Shown here: piece after piece, positions 33,402 to 41,161 of the stretch | Numbering within the stretch: the first letter of the stretch is position 1 | Layout of the letters: the number at the start of each line of letters is the position of its first letter | NCBI GenBank assembly: GCA_910587835.1 | Contig: CAJUNQ010000009.1 | Location: 1-53,017 of the forward strand | Length of the DNA stretch: 53,017 nt | Source: an uncultured Oscillospiraceae bacterium | Lineage (GTDB): Bacteria > Bacillota > Clostridia > Oscillospirales > Acutalibacteraceae | Direction: 5' to 3' | Made by a program: the position numbers and the translations under genes | The notes under the pieces: model-generated | What the model was told of the DNA's origin: nothing | What the model saw: the letters and a program-made list of their open reading frames with translations, nothing else | Databases searched by the model: none

Positions 33402-35216
33402 ATGATGACGACGCATATACGCAAGCCCGCCCGGTTGGGAAAAAGGACCTTCAGCCTGCTTCTGGCCGTCCTGCTGTTCAGCCTCTGCCTGCCCGGCTGG
33501 GGCCCCAGGGCAAGCGCCGCGGGCGTTCCCACCAGCCTGGGGCTGGCCCAGCACGGCATCAACGCCTATAACGAGGGCTGGGAGTACTCCTACGGCGGCA
33601 AGGGCGAGACCGTAAACGGCGTGCGGGTCTCTGACTGCGCGGGCCTCATCTATGCCTACTTCTCTGACCTGGGAGTGGGCGGCTGCATGGGCGGAGCCAC
33701 GGCCCAGGCCACCCAAAACTGCATCCTCACCGGCAGCATGGAGGAGGGCCTCCCCCGCATCCACGGCCTGGCCCTGACCATTCTGGAGCCCGGCGCCACA
33801 GACGACTACAGCCATATCGGCATTTACATCGGCGGCGAGGAGTCCTGCGAAAACTCCGACTACGGCACCAACATGGTGCGGGGCTCCATCTGGCGGCGCA
33901 GCTGGACCACCTGGCATCTGTTCGACAACGGCGTGCGCTACCCCCGCTCCGGCTGGTATGAGTTTGACGGCGGCATGGTGCACTACACCAATTATGAGTA
34001 TGACGTGAACACCACCATTGACGGCTACCCCATTGGCGCGGACGGCTTTGCCCAGCTCTCTGACGGAGCCCGGGCCCCGGTGGACAGCTCCATGGTCTCC
34101 ACAGAGTATGTCTCTGCCGAGGAGGTGCGCAGCTGGCTGGTGACCAACGGCTGGAACGGCGGCAACGACTTTGACTACAATGCCAAGGTCTCCGCCAACT
34201 CCATCAACCTGCGCGCCGAGCCCAGCACCGGCTCTCAGGTGGTTGCCGTCCTCTCCAAGGGCGCCCGGCTGCATATTGACGGCCCTGCTGTAGAGGGCTC
34301 CCCTGTTACCGCCTCCGGGGCCACCTCCTCCCTGTGGTATCCGGTCACCACCAGCCACGGGCAGACAGGCTATGTGTCCGCCATCCTCATTGAGCTGGTC
34401 ATCTCCGCCCCCACCATCACCTGCGACGGCGAAAGCGTCTCCATGGACGCCGGCGGCTATACGGACTCCATCTACTACACCACCGACTGCACAGACCCCA
34501 CAGAGGACAGCGAGCCCTATGTGCTCCCGGTCTACCAGCTGGGCTGCACCTATAAGGCCGCGGTGATCCAGGACGGCATCGCGGGCCCTGTCACCACGGT
34601 TACGGTAACCAGCAACGGCAGCATGTTCACCGACTATACATACAAAAACTGGTTTGCCACTCATGTGGACAAGGCTGTGGGCATGGGCCTGTTCGGCGGC
34701 GTGGGCAACAACTGCTTTGGCCCCAACAACATTCTCACCCGGTCTCAGCTCATCAAGGTTCTGGGCAACATGAGCGGCGAGGATGTGAAGAAGTACGACT
34801 TTTCCAATGTCCCCGCCTTCTCCGATGTGCCTGCCAACGCCTTCTACTACCACGATCTGGCCTGGGCGGTCCAGGCTGGCATTGTGTCCCCGGGCGAGCA
34901 GTTCAATCCCAACGCCGCGGTTCCCCGGGAGCAGTTCTGCGTGATGCTCAACAGCTTTGCCAGCTACCTGGGCGTGGAGCTGGACGGCAGCCGGGACAAT
35001 GCTTTTGCCGACGACGGCAAAATCAGCAGCTGGGCCAAGGATTCTGTTTACCGCATCCGCAACGCGGGGGTAATCAGCGGCACTGGCAACAATCTGGTTG
35101 ACCCCAAGGGGACAAGCACCCGGGCCACTGCCTGCACCATGCTGGTGAGCTTCTATCAGAAAGTGGTCTCTTTGGTGGACACCAGCGGCAGCAACCGGCC
35201 CGCTGGCAAGGACTGA
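33402..35216 (+). CDS. Secreted NlpC/P60-like hydrolase with SH3, sugar-domain-like and SLH modules
   Basis: Protein of 604 residues. The signal peptide is KRTFSLLLAVLLFSLCLPGW with a cut near ASA. An NlpC/P60-like domain has Cys in VSDCAGLIYAYF and His in YSHIGIYIGGEE, so it probably cuts peptidoglycan peptides. A bacterial SH3 module follows (ANSINLRAEPSTGSQVVAVL), then a chitobiase-C/FN3-like module (ITCDGESVSMDAGG...YYTTDCTDPTED), then three SLH repeats for cell-wall anchoring. The start at 33402 has GAGAGG about 7 nt upstream. It is divergent from the transglutaminase-SLH gene; both look like surface-remodelling proteins. Confidence 0.87.
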   Translation: MMTTHIRKPARLGKRTFSLLLAVLLFSLCLPGWGPRASAAGVPTSLGLAQHGINAYNEGWEYSYGGKGETVNGVRVSDCAGLIYAYFSDLGVGGCMGGATAQATQNCILTGSMEEGLPRIHGLALTILEPGATDDYSHIGIYIGGEESCENSDYGTNMVRGSIWRRSWTTWHLFDNGVRYPRSGWYEFDGGMVHYTNYEYDVNTTIDGYPIGADGFAQLSDGARAPVDSSMVSTEYVSAEEVRSWLVTNGWNGGNDFDYNAKVSANSINLRAEPSTGSQVVAVLSKGARLHIDGPAVEGSPVTASGATSSLWYPVTTSHGQTGYVSAILIELVISAPTITCDGESVSMDAGGYTDSIYYTTDCTDPTEDSEPYVLPVYQLGCTYKAAVIQDGIAGPVTTVTVTSNGSMFTDYTYKNWFATHVDKAVGMGLFGGVGNNCFGPNNILTRSQLIKVLGNMSGEDVKKYDFSNVPAFSDVPANAFYYHDLAWAVQAGIVSPGEQFNPNAAVPREQFCVMLNSFASYLGVELDGSRDNAFADDGKISSWAKDSVYRIRNAGVISGTGNNLVDPKGTSTRATACTMLVSFYQKVVSLVDTSGSNRPAGKD

Positions 35217-35638
35217 CTTCCCTCCTTCTGTCTGACATAAAATAACCAACGGCCCGGAGATATGTGGTCTCCGGGCCGTTTTCTGCGCTTACTTCTTCTC
35301 CACCGGCAGCAGCGGTTTCTCCGGCGCTCCTCATGGTCAGCCCACAGATACAGCGCCTCCCCCTCCCTCTGCCGGCAGCCGGAGGCACCAATCGTCGAAT
35401 ATCTCCCCGAACATCCGGGAAACTCCTCCCAAACCACGCCGCCGGGCTGAGAGCGGAACACCGCGCAGGTCCCTCCCTGCAGGTCCACCTGCTCCAAAGA
35501 CTGGGCCTTCTGCACCTTTTCCGCCTCACGGGCGATCCAATCACTATAACTGAAAAACCGCGCAAATCCGTCTACCCTCAGCCCAGCCAACCGGGCCGCT
35601 CCAGGCCGGTCTGCCTCCCCTGTCAGCCCGGCCTCCAT
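35156..35638 (-). pseudogene. Possible degraded minus-strand coding remnant
   Basis: The first 100 residues of this frame look protein-like (FARFFSYSDWIAREAEKVQK, then GGVVWEEFPGCSGRYSTI), but the frame has no ribosome site, then runs as an Arg-rich tail straight through the terminator of the NlpC gene and into its 3' end. That suggests a small gene that lost its start and stop context, or a chance frame. Real coding, if any, would lie within about 35330-35600. Unrecognised. Confidence 0.25.
35249..35282 (+). terminator. Terminator of the NlpC-SLH gene
   Basis: Perfect 12-bp stem ACGGCCCGGAGA (35249-35260) with TCTCCGGGCCGT (35268-35279), followed by TTTTC. Confidence 0.9.
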
Positions 35639-35749
35639 GTGGGCCCCGCAGGGTTCAGCCCTTGTCCCAAAGCTCGGCTTATCTTCTTATTACAGCAGTC
35701 CCTCGCCTGTGCCCCCCGGCATTTTGCGGACAGAAACAGCCGCTTGCGC

Positions 35750-35785
35750 AAACAAAAACCGCCCAGGCAGTACGCCGGGCGGTTT
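35750..35785 (-). terminator. Terminator of the opp operon
   Basis: On the minus strand AAACCGCCC pairs with GGGCGGTTT (plus 35756-35764 and 35777-35785), followed by TTGTTT. It lies 17 nt after the ApbE-like gene stop. Confidence 0.85.
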
Positions 35786-35802
35786 CAACATATATTTACT
35801 TT

Positions 35803-37089
35803 CTACTCCCCAATATACTCCGTATGGTATACTTCCTCGTTTTGCTCATAGAGCCCTGTCAAGGGCAGTTCCGCCTGGGTGAAGAGAACCACCCTGTCCT
35901 CAGCGGCAAGAGCCTGTATGCCCTTTTGCCTCAGCCGGCCCAAAGCGGCCCGGTCCAGCCGGTCCGCGATGAGCAGGCTCTCCGCCTCCAGGGCCAGCTG
36001 GCCGCAGCCCAGCTCCGGGCTGTACAGGGCCAGAGAATCCACCGCAGCCCGGCACAGGCCGTCCTTTGGGTCAATAAACCAGTGGCGCAGCCCGCCGTCC
36101 TCAAACACATAGCAGCGTCCCTCGTCCCGCTGGTTCAGGGGGAAGGTCCGCAGGCTCACCGCGTTCACCGGACTGTCAAAGGCGGTCTGAGCGGCAGTCA
36201 CCGCCCGGTCCCCGGCCCAGTCATAAAGACTGAAAACCTGCTGCCCAATGGGCAGGCCCAGGGTCCGGGTACAGCCGTCATAGCTGGACAGCATTCCGCT
36301 GTCCAAGCCCCGAGCCGCCAGCTCCTCTGCCATGTAGTCCGCCAAAAAGGCCGTGCGCAGCCAACCCAGGTCTACATAACAGGCCCTGTCCACGCCCTCG
36401 GCATAGGCCCGGTACTCCTCCGACACTCGCAGACGCACCCGGTTCTCCCCCAGCAGCTCCACCTGCACATGCTCCGGCTGACGGGCAAACCCGGCCAGCT
36501 CCTGGCAAAAGGTCTGGATTTCCTGGCTCTGAAAGGGGTCCAGCTCCCGGGCCTCTCCATCGGTCTGGCAGAAGAACAGGTCGTTATACACCGAGTACAG
36601 GGGGCCCAGATAGAGCGCCCGGCTGCCCTGGGCCTCCGCCTGCTCCAACACCAGATAAAGAGCCGGGTCCACGGCAACCTCCTCATTGGGGTGGCTGTTC
36701 AGATAGTACAAATTGTGGCTGACGCCCAGGTCATCCGGGTCGTCAAAGCCCTCCGCCGTGGTGAACAGCCGGTAGGCCCGCACCGCGATTTGGTTGTAGG
36801 CGGCGCGCACCGAGCGAAGCTCCTGAGTAGGGTCCCGGCCATTCTGTCCCAGCAGATAGTTCAGGGTGAATTCGCCGCCGCAGCTTTTCTCCTCCACTGT
36901 CACCGAAACGGTGGTCCAGCCTGGCTCTGCGCTGAGCCACTGGGACACGCCAAAGGTCAGCGCGCCCACGCCCACGGCAAGGCAGAGAATAAACGCCCCG
37001 ATCCGCAAGCCCATGTGCTTTCCGTCCAGGCTGACCTTCTCCACAGGAGGGAGGGCCTGCGGGAGCCGTTCCTTGGCCTGCCGCCCCAT
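35803..37089 (-). CDS. Membrane-anchored, divergent ApbE-like protein
   Basis: Protein of 428 residues with one N-terminal anchor (LRIGAFILCLAVGVGALTFG) and the rest probably outside. Several stretches track the ApbE flavin-transferase order: NEEVAVDPALYLVLEQAE, CYVDLGWLRTAFLADYMAEE (family: vDLGgiaKGyaad), and HWFIDPKDGLCRAA (family: HiiDP.tG.p). Key residues differ: the GGxxxKG loop reads GWLRTAF, and the usual DAxxT metal loop appears as CGQLALEAE. So it may be an inactive or re-purposed member. Its start overlaps the oppF stop by 1 nt (TGATG), making it the last gene of the opp operon. The family call is mine from pattern only. Confidence 0.5.
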   Translation of the reverse strand: MGRQAKERLPQALPPVEKVSLDGKHMGLRIGAFILCLAVGVGALTFGVSQWLSAEPGWTTVSVTVEEKSCGGEFTLNYLLGQNGRDPTQELRSVRAAYNQIAVRAYRLFTTAEGFDDPDDLGVSHNLYYLNSHPNEEVAVDPALYLVLEQAEAQGSRALYLGPLYSVYNDLFFCQTDGEARELDPFQSQEIQTFCQELAGFARQPEHVQVELLGENRVRLRVSEEYRAYAEGVDRACYVDLGWLRTAFLADYMAEELAARGLDSGMLSSYDGCTRTLGLPIGQQVFSLYDWAGDRAVTAAQTAFDSPVNAVSLRTFPLNQRDEGRCYVFEDGGLRHWFIDPKDGLCRAAVDSLALYSPELGCGQLALEAESLLIADRLDRAALGRLRQKGIQALAAEDRVVLFTQAELPLTGLYEQNEEVYHTEYIGE

Positions 37090-38393
37090 CAGAGGGTCGC
37101 GGCAATCAGCAGGAAGATCAGGAACAACACCACGATTATGCCAATGATGCAGAACCCGGCGATAGCACCCTTCTTGCAGGCCTTATAATTGCGGATATAA
37201 TTTTTCTTCTTGAACACCAGTGCGCCGATTATGCCCAGCACGGGAAGCAGCAGGGACAAAATCAGATAGATGATATTGCCCGTGTCGTGGCGGGGCGCGG
37301 AGAGGATGGCGCTGGTGTCAATCTGCTCCTCCTCTTCCTTCTCCACAGGCTGGCCCTCCTCCCGGATGGTGATGGACTTCATGGGCACGCCCTTCTCCCG
37401 AATGGCCCGGTACTCCTCCAGCTCCTTCTTGCTGCCGTAGACAAAATGGTTGCTGCCAATGTCCACCAGCTCCGGCGTTTCACCGCTGTAGTCATGCATA
37501 GAGGGGTCATAGGTAAACAGCACCTTGTTCTTCTCCAGCTTGGGGTCGGGAATGGGAATGGCGGAGATCAGCGACCGGGTATAGGGGTGCAGCGGGAAGT
37601 TGAACAGCTCCTCCGCCTCGGCGATCTCCACGATTTTTCCCTTGTAGATAACGCCGATCCGGTCAGAAATAAAACGGACAATAGACAGGTCGTGGGCAAT
37701 AAACAGATAGGTCACGTCCCGCTCCTGCTGGAATTTTTTCAGCAGGTTCAGCACCTGGGCGCGAATGGATACGTCCAGGGCCGAGATAGGCTCGTCGGCC
37801 ACCACCAGCTCCGGCTCCATGACCATGGCCCGGGCCAGACCAATGCGCTGGCGCTGGCCGCCAGAAAACTCGTGGGGATAGCGGGTCAGATGCTCGGGGA
37901 GCAGACCCACCTCGTTGATCATGTTCTTCACCTTCTCCACCCGGTCCGCCTCGTTCTCGAACAGGTGGAAATTGTAAAGGCCCTCGCTGACAATGTAGTC
38001 CACCGTAGCCCGCTCGTTCAAAGACGCGGCCGGGTCCTGGAACACCATCTGAATGTTGCGGATGACCTCCCGGTCCAGAGAGCGGGGGATCTTGCCGGAA
38101 ATCTTCACGCCCTTGTACTGAATCTCGCCGGCGGCGCAGGGGTTAACCCGAATCACCGCCCGGCCGATGGTGGTTTTGCCCGAGCCGGACTCGCCCACCA
38201 GAGAGAAGGTCTCACCCTTGTAAATGTCAAAGGAGGCGTTCTGAACGGCCTTAACCGCCTTGTCTCCCTTGCCAAAGCTGATGTCCACATTGCGGATGGA
38301 CAGCAGCACCTCCCGGCCGGTTTTGGGGTCAATGGGGCCGTGTTCGGGCAGATGCCGCGCCTTGGCGCCGCTGTTTTCTGTTGTTGTAAGCAT
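37089..38393 (-). CDS. oppF: Oligopeptide ABC transporter ATPase OppF with C-terminal membrane tail
   Basis: Protein of 434 residues. The ABC domain has Walker A GESGSGKTT, Q-loop VFQDPAASLNER, signature FSGGQRQRIGLARAMVMEP and Walker B LVVADEPISALD, then the oligopeptide-type C-terminal HPYTRSLISAIPIPDP. The family usually ends near 320-330 residues. Here about 100 more follow: an acidic Glu-rich linker and two hydrophobic spans (IIYLILSLLLPVLGIIGALV and GAIAGFCIIGIIVVLFLIFL). A membrane tail on the ATPase is unusual. GGAGGG lies 7 nt before the ATG; it follows oppD by 12 nt. Confidence 0.9.
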   Translation of the reverse strand: MLTTTENSGAKARHLPEHGPIDPKTGREVLLSIRNVDISFGKGDKAVKAVQNASFDIYKGETFSLVGESGSGKTTIGRAVIRVNPCAAGEIQYKGVKISGKIPRSLDREVIRNIQMVFQDPAASLNERATVDYIVSEGLYNFHLFENEADRVEKVKNMINEVGLLPEHLTRYPHEFSGGQRQRIGLARAMVMEPELVVADEPISALDVSIRAQVLNLLKKFQQERDVTYLFIAHDLSIVRFISDRIGVIYKGKIVEIAEAEELFNFPLHPYTRSLISAIPIPDPKLEKNKVLFTYDPSMHDYSGETPELVDIGSNHFVYGSKKELEEYRAIREKGVPMKSITIREEGQPVEKEEEEQIDTSAILSAPRHDTGNIIYLILSLLLPVLGIIGALVFKKKNYIRNYKACKKGAIAGFCIIGIIVVLFLIFLLIAATL

Positions 38394-38405
38394 ACTTCTG
38401 CCCTC

Positions 38406-40154
38406 CTATATATTGAAAGCTTGCATAAGCTTCTCATGAATATCCTGAATCATCTCAGGCTTCTCAATTTTGGGCGCACGGGGGTCCAGCAGCCAGGTTT
38501 TGGCAAAGTGGGTCTCCGTTACCGGGAACATGGGCGGCTCCATCAGGGTATCCAGCTTCAAACAGTAGGGATTGCGGGGGGCAAAGGGGTCGCCCACAAT
38601 CTGGTTATACAGCGAGGGCGGCGTGCCGGTGATGGAGTAGAGCTTGGTGTTCCGCTGAGCCAGCTGAGGCAGACTGCTGAGCAGCGCCCAGGTGTAGGGA
38701 TGGCGGGGGTCGTAGAAGACCTCCTCCACCTGGCCCAGCTCCACAATCTGACCGGCGTAAAGCACAGCCACCCGGTCGGCCACATTGGCCACCACACCCA
38801 GGTCGTGGGTGATGAACACAATGGTATAGTTGAACTCCCTCTGCAGGTCCTTCAGCAGCTTGATGATCTGGGCCTGAATGGTCACGTCCAGAGCCGTGGT
38901 GGGCTCGTCGCAGATAAGAATTTTCGGCTGGCAGGACAGGGCAATGGCAATCACAATGCGCTGGCGCATACCGCCGGAATACTGGAAGGGATAGTCGTCA
39001 AACCGGGCCTCGGCATTGGGAATGCCCACCTTGTGCATCAGCTCAATGGCACGGGCGCGGGCCTCGGCCTCGGTGCAGTTCTGGTGCTTGAGGATAATGG
39101 AGGTAATCTGCTTGCCAATGGTGATAATGGGGTTCAAAGAGGTCATGGGGTCCTGGAACACCGTGGCAATGCGCCGGCCCCGAATCTGGCCCCAGTCTCC
39201 GGCAAACTTCACGTTGGCCAGGTTCAGCACGCAGGTGCCGTGCAGGGCGTCGGCGGTCTCGTCCAGATACCGCACCCGGAACACCACCTGGTCAAAAATC
39301 TGGTCGCTCATGGGGTCCTCCCCCAGCTCCATGGCCTTTTTGACCACCTTAAGCAGCCCCCGGATGAGCTGCACCCGCCGGTGGAAGGGATAGCGGCCCA
39401 CCGAGAGGTAAATCTCCTTAGCCAGCACCTCGTTGCGCTTTTTGGCCTGCTGACTGGGCTCCGGGGCGGTCTCCTTGGCATACTGGGCCTTCAGGGCCTC
39501 CATGCGCTTGTTATAGCCGGCATTATAGGCTCCATCGTTTTTCACAGCGGCGGCATTGGCCTTTACCTTTGCCTGAAACTCCTTCTCGGTCCGTTTAATC
39601 TCATTTTCCAGGCCCTTAATCTCCCGGCTCAGCTCCTTGATGCGGGCCTTGTCAGACCTGCTGTCCAGGGTCTGACGCAGGTTAAAGCTCTCCGCCCGCT
39701 TAAACTGCAAATCCTGGACCTTCTCCTCATGGGCCTGCCGCTCCTCCTCGCTGACGGACATTTTCCGCTTGCGCTCGGCCTTCAGCTCCACCATTTTCCG
39801 GAAGGTCTCCGCGCCGGGCTCCAAGCGGGAATACCCGTCCAGCTTCTTCTGCACATTGGCAATGGTGCTGCGGGCTGTGCCGCCCAGCCGCACATGGGTG
39901 TCCGCCAGCTCGTCGTCATTGAAAATAATGCTACCATTGTCAATAAAGCCGTTGGAGTCCAGCATACCCGCGAAGGTCTTGGTGAACACCGACTTGCCGG
40001 AGCCGGACTCGCCCACAATGGCGATGGACTCGTTCTCATAAATATCCAGCGAGATGCCCCGGATGGCGGTGAGAATGCGGCCCCGCACCCGGAATTTGAC
40101 CTCCAGGTCCTTGATGGACAGCAGGACCTTCCTGTCGTTTGTATAATTTTCCAT
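38406..40154 (-). CDS. oppD: Oligopeptide ABC transporter ATPase OppD with large internal insertion
   Basis: Protein of 582 residues against about 330 for normal OppD. Walker A is GESGSGKS (48-55). The family then needs only about a dozen residues between the strand GSIIFND (74-80) and IRGRRIATVFQDPMTSLNP (324-342). Here about 240 residues intervene (83-322): a Lys/Glu-rich, probably helical coiled segment (EEKVQDLQFKRAESF, REIKGLENEIKRTEKEF), then VGRYPFHRRVQLIRGLLKVV. The signature YSGGMRQR (392-399), Walker B ILICDEP and VFITHDLG are intact, so ATPase activity is expected. The usual C-terminal Cys cluster is altered (GDPFAPRNPYCLK). GGGAGGG lies 7 nt before the ATG. Confidence 0.92.
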   Translation of the reverse strand: MENYTNDRKVLLSIKDLEVKFRVRGRILTAIRGISLDIYENESIAIVGESGSGKSVFTKTFAGMLDSNGFIDNGSIIFNDDELADTHVRLGGTARSTIANVQKKLDGYSRLEPGAETFRKMVELKAERKRKMSVSEEERQAHEEKVQDLQFKRAESFNLRQTLDSRSDKARIKELSREIKGLENEIKRTEKEFQAKVKANAAAVKNDGAYNAGYNKRMEALKAQYAKETAPEPSQQAKKRNEVLAKEIYLSVGRYPFHRRVQLIRGLLKVVKKAMELGEDPMSDQIFDQVVFRVRYLDETADALHGTCVLNLANVKFAGDWGQIRGRRIATVFQDPMTSLNPIITIGKQITSIILKHQNCTEAEARARAIELMHKVGIPNAEARFDDYPFQYSGGMRQRIVIAIALSCQPKILICDEPTTALDVTIQAQIIKLLKDLQREFNYTIVFITHDLGVVANVADRVAVLYAGQIVELGQVEEVFYDPRHPYTWALLSSLPQLAQRNTKLYSITGTPPSLYNQIVGDPFAPRNPYCLKLDTLMEPPMFPVTETHFAKTWLLDPRAPKIEKPEMIQDIHEKLMQAFNI

Positions 40155-40167
40155 GGAAAGCCCTCCC

Positions 40168-41145
40168 TTACATATGGGTCCTGGGGTCAGACGCGTCGCC
40201 CAGGTTCTGGCCGACCACATACAGCACCACAGTGATAATGGAGGCCACCGCCACCGGGCTCCAGAACTCAAACTGCCAGCCGGTGGTGACCATGGCGGAC
40301 TCCGCCTCATAGATCAGTTTGCCCAAAGACATCTCGGAAAGGCCGATGCCGATATAGGACAGGAACACCTCGTAGGAGATGTAGGAGGGAATCTCTGTGG
40401 CGGCCTGGGTCACGATGACCGAGGTCATAAAGGGCAGGATGTTCCGCAGGGCAATGCGGAAAATGGAGGTGCCCAGGCACCGGGAGGCCAGGTTGTACTC
40501 CCGGTCCCGAATGATGATGACCTGGGTGCGGATAAAGTAGGCAATGCCCACCCAGCCGGTCACCGTCAGGGCGAACACCATGGTCCAGAAGCTGGCCGTA
40601 AGCACCAGCACCAGCACAGAGATCAGCAGCACATAGGGCACATTGGCAATAATGTTGTAAACGGCCATCATGAAAAAGTCGAACTTTTTCGAAAAGCCCC
40701 ACACAGCCCCCAGCAGCACGCCAATGGTCATGTTGATCAAGGCGCAGATCAGAGCCAGGGAAATGGAGATTCTCGACCCCACCCAAATGGTGTCAAAGGT
40801 GGGCTCGCCAGAAGCGCCGGAGCCCAGAATCCAGCTGAGATGAAAGCCGAACTTCTCCAGCGCCGCCACAGGCATCAGGTGCTTGGCGGTGGCGTCGGTC
40901 AGGTTGGCGTAGCGGTCGTACTCAATCAGCGATGGGTACACATAGGCAAACAAGAAGATCACGCCCAGCAGACAAAGGACGATAATGTTAATCTTCTTTT
41001 TGAAGAACACCCGGAACACCGACTGCCAGTAAGAATACCGGGGTGCGGTGATTTTTTCGCTCTCTACATCGTTGTGGGTGACAAAGGAGAACAGCTCCTT
41101 CTCCGGCACACCCAGTCCCTTCAAATTGATCATTTCCTGATTCAT
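40168..41145 (-). CDS. oppC: Oligopeptide ABC transporter permease OppC
   Basis: About 325 residues with six membrane spans: one early (INIIVLCLLGVIFLFAYVYP), then the BPD_transp_1 block from VGSRISISLALICALINMTI on, with the EAA-like loop NLASRCLGTSIFRIALRNIL contacting the ATPases. The N-terminal cytoplasmic part of 45 residues fits OppC. A GTG at 41148 is 7 nt and the ATG at 41145 is 10 nt from GGAGG, so the start is ambiguous by one codon. It lies between oppB (16 nt) and oppD (13 nt). Confidence 0.93.
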   Translation of the reverse strand: MNQEMINLKGLGVPEKELFSFVTHNDVESEKITAPRYSYWQSVFRVFFKKKINIIVLCLLGVIFLFAYVYPSLIEYDRYANLTDATAKHLMPVAALEKFGFHLSWILGSGASGEPTFDTIWVGSRISISLALICALINMTIGVLLGAVWGFSKKFDFFMMAVYNIIANVPYVLLISVLVLVLTASFWTMVFALTVTGWVGIAYFIRTQVIIIRDREYNLASRCLGTSIFRIALRNILPFMTSVIVTQAATEIPSYISYEVFLSYIGIGLSEMSLGKLIYEAESAMVTTGWQFEFWSPVAVASIITVVLYVVGQNLGDASDPRTHM

Positions 41146-41161
41146 CACTTCTGCCCCTCCT

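Noticed and set aside
33378..35249. A 623-codon frame on the minus strand, as long as the NlpC-SLH gene
   Set aside because: It is complementary to a gene with signal peptide, catalytic motifs and SLH repeats; its own translation is low-complexity Gly/Ala/His/Val.
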